Of a stretch of 7,242 nucleotides of DNA, positions 1-5,493 are shown in pieces (positions within the stretch are counted from its first letter, which is position 1; every line of letters begins with the position of its first letter). The notes beneath the pieces are model-generated. The model was given only the letters and a program-made list of their open reading frames with translations. It was not told where the DNA came from and made no database searches. The position numbers and the translations under genes are program-made. Origin of the DNA: Flavobacteriaceae bacterium UBA4439 (GTDB lineage Bacteria > Bacteroidota > Bacteroidia > Flavobacteriales > Flavobacteriaceae); NCBI GenBank assembly GCA_002390455.1, contig DGPN01000015.1:1-7242 (forward strand), written 5' to 3'.

Positions 1-19
1 ATTTTAATTGGTCGGGACT

Positions 20-1609
20 TCAGTTCATCTCAGAAGTAAAATGAAAGCTAATCGCAGAATATTTCTGTTGCGTCATTTGAAGGGAAAAAGCAGAGTCTGC
101 CAAAAACACCAATTGTCCCTGTTTATCTTGAGCCAAAAATTTCTGTTTCACGCGTTTAAAATCTTCAAATTCTGGATGTTCTGGATTTTCACACATGATC
201 CAGCACGCCTTATGGACGTTAAGGTTTTCATAGGTGCATTTGGCACCGTATTCGTGGAGCAATCGGTATTGGATTACTTCAAACTGTAAGGCTCCAACCG
301 TTCCAATAACTTTGCGGCCATTAAGGTTGAGGACAAACAATTGTGCGACACCTTCATCCATCAACTGGTCGATGCCTTTGTTGAGTTGTTTGGCTTTCAT
401 CGGGTCTGCATTGTTGATGAAGCGAAAATGTTCGGGTGAAAAACTGGGAATCCCCTTGTATTGGATTTCCTCACCGGAGGTAAGGGTGTCTCCAATCTTG
501 AAATTACCGGTATCGTGAAGCCCTACTATATCTCCAGGGAATGACTCGTCGACCACTTGCTTTTTTTCCGCAAAAAAAGCATTAGGACTGGAAAATTTAA
601 GTTTCTTCTTTTGTCTGACATGAAGATATGGAGTATTGCGTTTAAAAATCCCAGAGACAATTTTGATGAATGCCAAGCGGTCGCGGTGTTTAGGATCCAT
701 ATTGGCATGGATTTTAAATACAAAACCTGAAAATGCAGCTTCATCAGGTTTGATGATCCGCTTGTCGGTTGACTTGGGAAGCGGAGGGGGAGCAATTTCA
801 ATAAAACAGTCTAGTAGTTCCTGAACTCCAAAGTTGTTGAGTGCCGATCCGAAAAATACCGGTTGTAAATTCCCTTCTAAGTACTGATTTTGATCAAAAT
901 TAGGATATACCCCTTTGACTAACTCCAGCGATTCCTTTAACTCGGTGAGAGACTCCTCCCCAATGGCTTGGCGCAATCCCTCATCCTCCAAAGATTCATA
1001 GGCAATGGTTTGGGCTATTTTTTGCTTATCGGTAGGTTCAAAAATTTGAATGTTTTGACTCCACAGATTGTAGATTCCTTTAAAGTTGTAACCCATTCCA
1101 ATAGGAAAACTCAGTGGGGTTACCTGAAGACCTAGTTTCTGTTCTACCTCATCCAACAAGTCAAAAGCGTCTTTACCCTCTCGATCCAGCTTGTTGATGA
1201 AAACAATCATGGGTATTTTGCGCATGCGACATACTTCAACCAGTTTTTCGGTTTGTTCTTCCACTCCCTTGGCGACATCAATGACCACAATTACACTGTC
1301 CACTGCAGTAAGTGTTCTGAAGGTATCCTCTGCAAAATCTTTGTGGCCGGGTGTGTCGAGTATATTTATTTTTTTGTTTTGATAGTTAAAAGCAAGCACC
1401 GAAGTGGCTACAGAAATTCCTCTCTGGCGTTCGATTTCCATAAAGTCACTGGTCGCTCCTTTTTTGATCTTATTAGATTTGACGGCTCCAGCCTCTTGTA
1501 TGGCTCCTCCGTAAAGCAAAAGTTTTTCTGTAAGTGTTGTTTTCCCAGCATCGGGGTGAGAAATGATACCGAATGTTCTTCTTCTTTGAATCTCCTGCAG
1601 GAATTCCAT
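20..1609 (-). CDS. prfC: Peptide chain release factor 3 (RF3), translational GTPase
   Basis: RF3 is a cytoplasmic GTPase that speeds removal of RF1/RF2 from the ribosome after peptide release. Starting at the ATG at 1609 the protein has 529 residues, the same length as E. coli RF3, and it aligns with it along its whole length. The G domain shows G1 SHPDAGKT (17-24), the switch region around QRGIS (62-66), G3 DTPGH (85-89) and G4 NKLD (139-142). VFFGSALNNFGV (251-262), the RF3-typical FVFKIHANMDPKHRDR stretch (from 296) and GALQFEV (439-445) follow. An in-frame TTG at 1627 would add six residues, but it lies inside a promoter-like box and extends past the family's N-terminus, so ATG is preferred. 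The stop is TGA at 20-22. The gene is divergent from idi. No frameshift or missing motif is seen. Identification rests on remembered family sequence. Confidence 0.96.
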   Translation of the reverse strand: MEFLQEIQRRRTFGIISHPDAGKTTLTEKLLLYGGAIQEAGAVKSNKIKKGATSDFMEIERQRGISVATSVLAFNYQNKKINILDTPGHKDFAEDTFRTLTAVDSVIVVIDVAKGVEEQTEKLVEVCRMRKIPMIVFINKLDREGKDAFDLLDEVEQKLGLQVTPLSFPIGMGYNFKGIYNLWSQNIQIFEPTDKQKIAQTIAYESLEDEGLRQAIGEESLTELKESLELVKGVYPNFDQNQYLEGNLQPVFFGSALNNFGVQELLDCFIEIAPPPLPKSTDKRIIKPDEAAFSGFVFKIHANMDPKHRDRLAFIKIVSGIFKRNTPYLHVRQKKKLKFSSPNAFFAEKKQVVDESFPGDIVGLHDTGNFKIGDTLTSGEEIQYKGIPSFSPEHFRFINNADPMKAKQLNKGIDQLMDEGVAQLFVLNLNGRKVIGTVGALQFEVIQYRLLHEYGAKCTYENLNVHKACWIMCENPEHPEFEDFKRVKQKFLAQDKQGQLVFLADSAFSLQMTQQKYSAISFHFTSEMN

Positions 1610-1624
1610 ATGGATCAATTTGGA

Positions 1625-1632
1625 CAAAAATA
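1625..1632 (-). promoter_or_regulatory. Candidate -7 promoter box of prfC (TATTTTTG)
   Basis: Read on the minus strand this is TATTTTTG, an exact match to the Bacteroidota -7 consensus TAnnTTTG. It ends 15 bases before the prfC ATG, which would give a leader of roughly ten bases. No convincing TTTG -33 element is seen about 19 bases upstream; TTTAG is the nearest resemblance. The last three bases of the box are the alternative TTG codon, which argues against translation from there. Confidence 0.45.
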
Positions 1633-1687
1633 TTTAATTAAATCCCATCGCTAAAATTTGTAGATAGGTTTTGTGTAATATATTAGG

Positions 1688-1695
1688 TATTTTTG
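1688..1695 (+). promoter_or_regulatory. Candidate -7 promoter box of idi (TATTTTTG)
   Basis: This is an exact TAnnTTTG match on the plus strand, ending only five bases before the idi ATG at 1701. If used, transcription would begin at or next to the start codon, giving a leaderless or nearly leaderless message. No -33 TTTG at the usual spacing is visible: TTTG motifs lie about 14 and 27 bases upstream. It could be a chance match in T-rich DNA. Confidence 0.25.
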
Positions 1696-1700
1696 ATCCG

Positions 1701-2231
1701 ATGGAGGAAGAAAAAGTTGTTTTGGTTGATTTTCAAGATCAGCAGCTCGGAACTATGGGGAAAATGGAAGCCCACGAAAAAGCTGAATTGCATCGGGCGT
1801 TTTCAATTTTTATCTTGAATTCTAATGGAGAATTGCTTCTACAACAACGCGCTTTTGAAAAATACCATTCTCCTGGACTTTGGACCAATACATGTTGCAG
1901 TCACCAAAGAGAGGGAGAATCCAATTTGGAAGCGGGCAAGCGACGATTGATGGAAGAGATGGGGATGACCGTTCTCCTAGAAGAATTGTTTTTCTTTATT
2001 TACAAAGCCCCTTTTGATAACGGATTGACCGAACATGAACTCGATCACGTTATGGTAGGCTATAGCGATGAAGATCCCATAATTAACACCGATGAAGTTG
2101 CAGCTTTTAAATGGGTGCCCATCGACATATTGAAAAAAGATTTGTTGGACAATCCCGATCATTACACCGTTTGGTTTACCATTATTTTTGATCGTTTTTG
2201 CAAACATTTAGAAGACCAATCAAAGCTATGA
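1701..2231 (+). CDS. idi: Isopentenyl-diphosphate delta-isomerase, type I (Nudix fold)
   Basis: This cytoplasmic enzyme interconverts isopentenyl and dimethylallyl diphosphate for isoprenoid synthesis (quinones, carotenoids, undecaprenol). It has 176 residues against 182 in E. coli Idi. Catalytic Cys66 lies in WTNTCCSH and Glu113 in TEHELDHV. Probable metal ligands are His25, His31, His68, Glu111 and Glu113; Glu86 sits in the Nudix-like helix RRLMEEMGM (81-89), and Trp158 corresponds to the active-site tryptophan. The TNTCCSH and HRAFS stretches also resemble eukaryotic isomerases. The ATG start at 1701 gives an N-terminus (MEEEKVVLVD) that aligns with the family; an in-frame TTG at 1671 only adds unaligned residues. 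The TGA stop overlaps the next gene's ATG (ATGA, 2228-2231). Type I Idi is indispensable where the mevalonate pathway is used, as in many flavobacteria, but no pathway gene in this window shows which route this organism has. Confidence 0.95.
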   Translation: MEEEKVVLVDFQDQQLGTMGKMEAHEKAELHRAFSIFILNSNGELLLQQRAFEKYHSPGLWTNTCCSHQREGESNLEAGKRRLMEEMGMTVLLEELFFFIYKAPFDNGLTEHELDHVMVGYSDEDPIINTDEVAAFKWVPIDILKKDLLDNPDHYTVWFTIIFDRFCKHLEDQSKL

Positions 2232-2635
2232 GAGTAACAGTATGCAGAAAAGCTCATTTTAATGCTGCCCACAGACTTTATGTCAAATCTTGGGATGATG
2301 CTAAAAATGAAAAAGTTTTTGGGAAGTGTTCTAATCCGCATTTTCACGGACATAACTATGAGTTGATTGTCAATGTGACCGGCACCATCGACCCTGTTAC
2401 GGGTTATGTTATGGACATGAAAGTCCTAAAAGATTTGATCAAGTCTGAAGTTGAGGACGCATTTGATCACAAGAATCTCAATGTTCAGGTTCCTGAATTT
2501 TCGGACTTGATCCCTTCGGCAGAAAATATTGCAGTAGTCATTTACAACAAACTTTTACCCCATTTGGATGAAGACAAAACCTTGGAAGTTGTTCTTTACG
2601 AAACTCCACGGAATTTTGTCAAATACAGTGGTTAA
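2228..2635 (+). CDS. 6-pyruvoyl-tetrahydropterin synthase family (PTPS/QueD, COG0720), PTPS-II-like motif
   Basis: This is a 135-residue tunnel-fold enzyme acting on 7,8-dihydroneopterin triphosphate. Zinc ligands are His15 (in NAAHRL), His40 and His42 (HGHNY). Cys34 is the catalytic cysteine, Asp80-His81 (DHKNL) complete the catalytic triad, and Glu125 (YETPRN) is the pterin-anchoring glutamate. Cys34 and His40 are separated by five residues (CX5HGH), as in mammalian PTPS (BH4 pathway); E. coli QueD has CX3HGH. FGKC, GHNY and DHKNL also match the animal enzyme closely. Automatic pipelines would probably call it QueD. On the motif, 6-pyruvoyl-tetrahydropterin formation looks more likely, although this family is promiscuous and a queuosine role cannot be excluded. 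The ATG at 2228 overlaps the idi stop by four bases, suggesting translational coupling; an upstream in-frame TTG at 2198 lies deep inside idi and is not favoured. Confidence 0.9.
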   Translation: MRVTVCRKAHFNAAHRLYVKSWDDAKNEKVFGKCSNPHFHGHNYELIVNVTGTIDPVTGYVMDMKVLKDLIKSEVEDAFDHKNLNVQVPEFSDLIPSAENIAVVIYNKLLPHLDEDKTLEVVLYETPRNFVKYSG

Positions 2636-2657
2636 ATAAATCTAAAAAACAAATGTT

Positions 2658-2927
2658 ATGTCAAGTATCAAAATATTCAAAAAAGAAATCAACAACAGTA
2701 TAGGTAGTTTTATTGAGGAAGTTTACGCTTGGGAATTAAATCACCCCGATGCCGATCTCAAATCGACTGAAAAATTGATCGATAAAGCCATCGCTTTGTT
2801 TGATGATATGATCGATAAAATCCACAAGGCCAAGAGAAAGGAAGGAAAGGTAGGTTTTAAGTCCCTCAAAGAGCACTTAGCTGCCGCTATCGAAGGCCTG
2901 CACCAGGAGTTGGTCAAACTGGGATAG
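2658..2927 (+). CDS. Conserved-looking small helical protein of unknown function
   Basis: I do not recognise this 89-residue protein. It is rich in Lys, Glu and Asp and is predicted by eye to be almost entirely helical. There is an N-terminal helix (about 1-28, INNSIGSFIEEVYAWELN), a short turn at NHPDAD, then two amphipathic helices (about 35-60 and 68-88) joined by a basic Lys/Arg/Gly segment (KAKRKEGKVGF). There is no signal peptide, membrane segment, cysteine or recognisable catalytic motif, so it is presumably cytoplasmic. It begins 22 bases after the pterin synthase stop, in the same direction and with no separate promoter box, so it is probably the third gene of the idi operon. The start is ATG 2658, preceded by an A-rich stretch; an ATG at 2653 is out of frame. 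Regular amphipathic patterning and codon use like the neighbours support real coding. A small helical bundle or binding partner is only a guess. Confidence 0.8.
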   Translation: MSSIKIFKKEINNSIGSFIEEVYAWELNHPDADLKSTEKLIDKAIALFDDMIDKIHKAKRKEGKVGFKSLKEHLAAAIEGLHQELVKLG

Positions 2928-3665
2928 TTATTCTACTGTTTCCTCTGCTTTTCGACGCTCAATAAAATTGAGGAATTCTTTACCGTATTTCGATGTCTTA
3001 ACCTGATCGGTCAATTTGGAGGCAACGGTGTCCAAAAACACGATATTGGCATCATAGACCTCGGTCAGAGCAATAAAAGGAGCGATGACATTGTCCCCAT
3101 GAGTACTGGCAAAGTTGAGGGCGTACAAATATCTTCTTTTTAATAAATTGTCCATGGCCTTATTAATTGAATCCAAAGCTTTGCTATTGTCTTCTTTGGC
3201 TTGTTGAAAATAAGCTTGAATGTATTCCAAGTTTTTAGCATCGAATTGCCGGGCCAGCTTACGGTATTCTTGTAGTAATTTTTGATTTTCAGACCCTGTT
3301 ACTTTGGCACTGCTCTCAAAGGTTTTTAGCAAAGTATTTATAGAAATTTCGCCTTTTTCTGCAAAGAATAATATCCTGTCATTAAGACTGTCACCGTCTT
3401 CCTTGTTTAAATAGAGGTAATATATTTCGGGGCTTTCGATTTCAGTTTTGAATTGGAAGTTGGGGCTTCCATCGACCACTACCGAGTCGACATTTACCAT
3501 CAAGGAGTCTTGTATTTTTTGCAAATAGAGGGTTCCCTTTCGCAAGCCTTCTACCGTTCCGCTCAGAAGCATGGTATTTCCAGAAGGTTTGGAGGTGTTT
3601 TGACAACCCATAAGTATTAATAGACAGGAAAGTGCGGACAAGGATAGACTTTTACTAAAAATCAT
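2928..3665 (-). CDS. DUF4369-type lipoprotein lacking a thioredoxin domain
   Basis: From the ATG at 3665 the protein has 245 residues. Residues 1-20 form a lipoprotein signal peptide ending in the lipobox LMGC, with Cys21 as the lipidated residue. The bases after it encode QNTSKPS, with no acidic run like the Bacteroidota surface-export signal, so the periplasmic side of a membrane is more likely. Residues about 32-125 (SGTVEGLRKGTLYLQK, then ILFFAEKGEISIN) look like a DUF4369 beta domain; about 127-185 is helical. In many relatives this arrangement precedes a TlpA/AhpC-like thioredoxin domain. Here the protein stops just after SKYGKEFLNFIERRK, the usual linker position, and has no CXXC. The stop TAA directly abuts the stop of the convergent small gene. 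An upstream in-frame TTG (3695) lies before the promoter box and is rejected. The biochemical function is unknown. Confidence 0.85.
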   Translation of the reverse strand: MIFSKSLSLSALSCLLILMGCQNTSKPSGNTMLLSGTVEGLRKGTLYLQKIQDSLMVNVDSVVVDGSPNFQFKTEIESPEIYYLYLNKEDGDSLNDRILFFAEKGEISINTLLKTFESSAKVTGSENQKLLQEYRKLARQFDAKNLEYIQAYFQQAKEDNSKALDSINKAMDNLLKRRYLYALNFASTHGDNVIAPFIALTEVYDANIVFLDTVASKLTDQVKTSKYGKEFLNFIERRKAEETVE

Positions 3666-3681
3666 TGTGTAGTGGTTTTTG

Positions 3682-3689
3682 CAAATGTA
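3682..3689 (-). promoter_or_regulatory. Candidate -7 promoter box of the lipoprotein gene (TACATTTG)
   Basis: On the minus strand this reads TACATTTG, an exact TAnnTTTG match ending 16 bases before the ATG at 3665, which implies a leader of about ten bases. The -33 region is only T-rich. It sits in the 136-bp divergent gap shared with the nuclease gene. That gene, on the plus strand, has only an imperfect box (TAATTTAG, 3787-3794), so its promoter is unassigned. Confidence 0.45.
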
Positions 3690-3801
3690 GTCCAATTTGA
3701 TTTTTTAGAAAAATGGAATTTAGTTTAGCGTGTTTTTTTTGGTTTTTAAATTATTTTCCAGAAGGTCAAAATCAATTTTTTTGTATTAATTTAGAATTGT
3801 G

Positions 3802-4572
3802 ATGTTTCAGTCATTTTCAATTATAAGTTTACTATATTTATTAATCTTTCCTTCTTTGGATTGGGGGAAAACAGGCCACCAAGTAGTGGGAGCATTGGCC
3901 GATCAGCACCTGACTCCAAAGGCTCAAAAGCAAATTGAGGATTTGCTGGATGGCGCTTCTTTGGCCAGCATTTCCAATTATGGAGATGAAATTAAGTCCA
4001 ATCCAAAATTTAGACACCTAAATCCTTGGCACTACATCAACTTTTCTCTCGATCAGTCTAATGTCAGCACAAAAAAGAATCCTAAGGGTGATGTGGTAAT
4101 GGCCATCAAAAAATGCATTGCGAAACTCAAAGATTTAGATGAGCCTAAAAGTGAACGGGCCTTTTATCTCAAATTGTTGGTGCATTTTATCGGAGATATT
4201 CACCAACCCATGCATGTGGGAAGAAAGGAAGATCGTGGAGGGAATGATATCCGACTTCGATGGATGGGAAAATCTACGAACTTGCACCGACTTTGGGACA
4301 GTCAGTTGATCGAAAGACATGGTATGAGTCATTCTGAGATGGTCCAGGATTTGATTTCTTTAAGTCCACAAGTCATTAAAGAGATTCAAAGTCAGCCATT
4401 GGAAACATGGGTGGCTGAGTCTCAAGCTTTGGCTATCATCATTTATGAAGAGAGTCCAACCAATAGCAGTTTGGAACAGGATTACTATTCTCGCTATCTT
4501 CCTTTGCTTAAGATGCAGTTGCAAAGAGGAGGATTGCGACTGGCGGGGGAATTGAATGAAATTTTTAGATGA
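3802..4572 (+). CDS. Secreted S1/P1-type zinc nuclease
   Basis: S1/P1 nucleases (PF02265) use three zinc ions to cleave single-stranded nucleic acids and remove 3'-phosphates; bacterial members are exported. All nine expected zinc ligands can be placed in this 256-residue protein: Trp21 (mature N-terminus in P1) and His26 in DWGKTGHQ, Asp62 in NYGDEI, His77 in PWHYIN, His128, Asp132 and His138 in HFIGDIHQPMH, and His162 and Asp166 in LHRLWDS. The spacings match P1 nuclease. Residues 1-19 are hydrophobic (IISLLYLLIF) and serve as a signal peptide, though without any basic n-region residue and with Asp directly before the zinc-binding Trp. The start is ATG 3802, next to a GTG at 3799; an in-frame stop at 3787 rules out a longer form. 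The gene is divergent from the lipoprotein and its last eight bases overlap the convergent AlkB gene. Likely role: nucleotide and phosphate scavenging (inference). Confidence 0.93.
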   Translation: MFQSFSIISLLYLLIFPSLDWGKTGHQVVGALADQHLTPKAQKQIEDLLDGASLASISNYGDEIKSNPKFRHLNPWHYINFSLDQSNVSTKKNPKGDVVMAIKKCIAKLKDLDEPKSERAFYLKLLVHFIGDIHQPMHVGRKEDRGGNDIRLRWMGKSTNLHRLWDSQLIERHGMSHSEMVQDLISLSPQVIKEIQSQPLETWVAESQALAIIIYEESPTNSSLEQDYYSRYLPLLKMQLQRGGLRLAGELNEIFR

Positions 4573-5170
4573 TTTTTCGGAAGGTTAAGTTAATTCTGGG
4601 TTGCAGAGGTTTTTTGGTTTTTGGAATTTGATGGAGCCAATGTTCTTGCATCGCTCCTTCCATCAACAGTAAACTTCCATTATGGAGTTCCATTTTGTAA
4701 CGTTCGGACTTGATTTTCCTGTGTTTGAAATGAAAAAAGCGATTGGCTCCAAAGCTTAAAGAGGCAATCTGTGGATGCTTTCCCAATTCTTTTTCATTGT
4801 CGGCGTGCCAGCCGTTGCTGTCAGCTCCGTCTCGGTAAAGGTTGAGCAGAACGCAGTTATAGTCGTGTTGGCTTACTTTTCGGATTTGCCCTAACAGTTC
4901 TAAAAGTTCATCTGTCATGGGGTGGGGTTGCAGGGTTAAACCCGAATAAGTATAGGTGCTCAGTGAGCTGCTGTGGAGGGAGGTCAGCCGTGGTTGAGCA
5001 TAGACTTTGCCAAAAACTTTTACATCGTCTTGTTGCCAGGGGATTTGTTCCAAAAAGGTTTTGAAATAACGATTGGCGTTGTGCTCTGAGATAAAATTTT
5101 GATAATATCTCAGCTTTGCATCGGTTAAATTGGGTTGCCAGCTAAGGGAAGGAGGGTTGTTGGTCGCCAT
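4565..5170 (-). CDS. AlkB-family 2-oxoglutarate/Fe(II)-dependent dioxygenase
   Basis: This is a 201-residue AlkB-like enzyme. The family oxidatively removes methyl and other small alkyl groups from 1-methyladenine and 3-methylcytosine in DNA or RNA, with release of formaldehyde. The iron ligands are His122 and Asp124 in NGWHADNE, and His180 in EHWLHQIP. The 2-oxoglutarate site comprises Asn110 and Tyr112 (NLY) and Arg192 and Arg198 in PRINLTFR, the RxNxTFR signature. SLSFGANRFFHF (138-149) is also typical. Overall it resembles the ALKBH2/ALKBH3-like bacterial branch more than classical E. coli AlkB. The N-terminal region (about 45-80, IPWQQDDVKVFGKVYAQPRL) matches the substrate-lid area of that group. 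The start is ATG 5170, with a promoter-like box just upstream. The stop TAA lies inside the end of the nuclease gene, an 8-bp tail-to-tail overlap. No Ada or other adaptive-response gene is adjacent, so inducibility cannot be judged. Confidence 0.93.
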   Translation of the reverse strand: MATNNPPSLSWQPNLTDAKLRYYQNFISEHNANRYFKTFLEQIPWQQDDVKVFGKVYAQPRLTSLHSSSLSTYTYSGLTLQPHPMTDELLELLGQIRKVSQHDYNCVLLNLYRDGADSNGWHADNEKELGKHPQIASLSFGANRFFHFKHRKIKSERYKMELHNGSLLLMEGAMQEHWLHQIPKTKKPLQPRINLTFRKII

Positions 5171-5174
5171 CCCT

Positions 5175-5182
5175 CAAAAATA
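5175..5182 (-). promoter_or_regulatory. Candidate -7 promoter box of the AlkB gene (TATTTTTG)
   Basis: Minus-strand TATTTTTG is an exact TAnnTTTG match, but only four bases separate it from the ATG at 5170, so a transcript from it would be leaderless. No TTTG -33 element is visible upstream. The AlkB gene needs its own promoter because a terminator follows htpG. Confidence 0.3.
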
Positions 5183-5441
5183 AAAAATGTTTTTTAGCTG
5201 AGTTGTTGTTGGTGAATGGATTTGTTTAAAAATCACAACAATCCCACAATACCGATGTGTAAATGTTTTATATGCTTATGGTGCGACAATATCTGTAAGC
5301 CAATACTTCTTTATAATATCAAAAAGATTTACTGTTTTCCTATTTGATTTCAATCTTAAAACCTCCTATATGAGCCGTTAATTTAACCCATGAAAACTGA
5401 TTGATTTTTTGCTTTTATGAAATTTCAAGAATTTAAAAGGA

Positions 5442-5473
5442 AATCCCCTGCTTTATAAAAAAAACAGGGGATT
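5442..5473 (-). terminator. Rho-independent-type terminator of htpG
   Basis: A perfect 9-bp inverted repeat, AATCCCCTG (5442-5450) and CAGGGGATT (5465-5473), encloses a 14-base loop. It begins 20 bases downstream of the htpG stop. Read leftward, the stem is followed by TCCTTTTAAA, a modest U tract, and the loop itself carries a run of eight T. The position and GC-rich arms fit an htpG terminator. The weak U tract leaves open a role mainly in mRNA 3'-end stability. Confidence 0.75.
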
Positions 5474-5493
5474 CACAGAGACAAGTTTTAAAT

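Larger units (their letters stand above)
5171..5493. other. 323-bp intergenic region between htpG and the AlkB gene
   Basis: Both flanking genes read leftward. The right end (5442-5473) holds the htpG terminator hairpin and the left end (5175-5182) an AlkB promoter box. The roughly 260 bases between are AT-rich and show no tRNA, convincing small RNA, repeat or plausible gene. The only open frame noted is a 30-codon cysteine-rich one at 5255-5347 on the plus strand, which I consider accidental. Confidence 0.7.

Noticed and set aside
1610..1627. TTG start for prfC at 1627, giving 535 residues.
   Set aside because: The ATG at 1609 gives the family's usual 529 residues, and the TTG is part of the probable promoter box.
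1253..1654. A 133-codon open frame on the plus strand, antisense to prfC.
   Set aside because: It is the complement of a strongly conserved GTPase gene. The translation has no family resemblance and low-complexity hydrophobic composition, as expected of a shadow frame.
3720..3800. Long T runs in the divergent gap, considered as a terminator or phase-variable tract.
   Set aside because: No stem precedes them and the runs are of mixed length in generally AT-rich DNA. They lie outside both reading frames, so slippage would not switch a gene on or off by frameshift.
5255..5347. A 30-codon plus-strand frame beginning MCKCFICLWCDNIC, with six cysteines.
   Set aside because: No ribosome-binding or promoter signal precedes it, it lies in AT-rich non-coding DNA, the cysteines are not in a known metal-binding arrangement, and a frame of this length is expected by chance.
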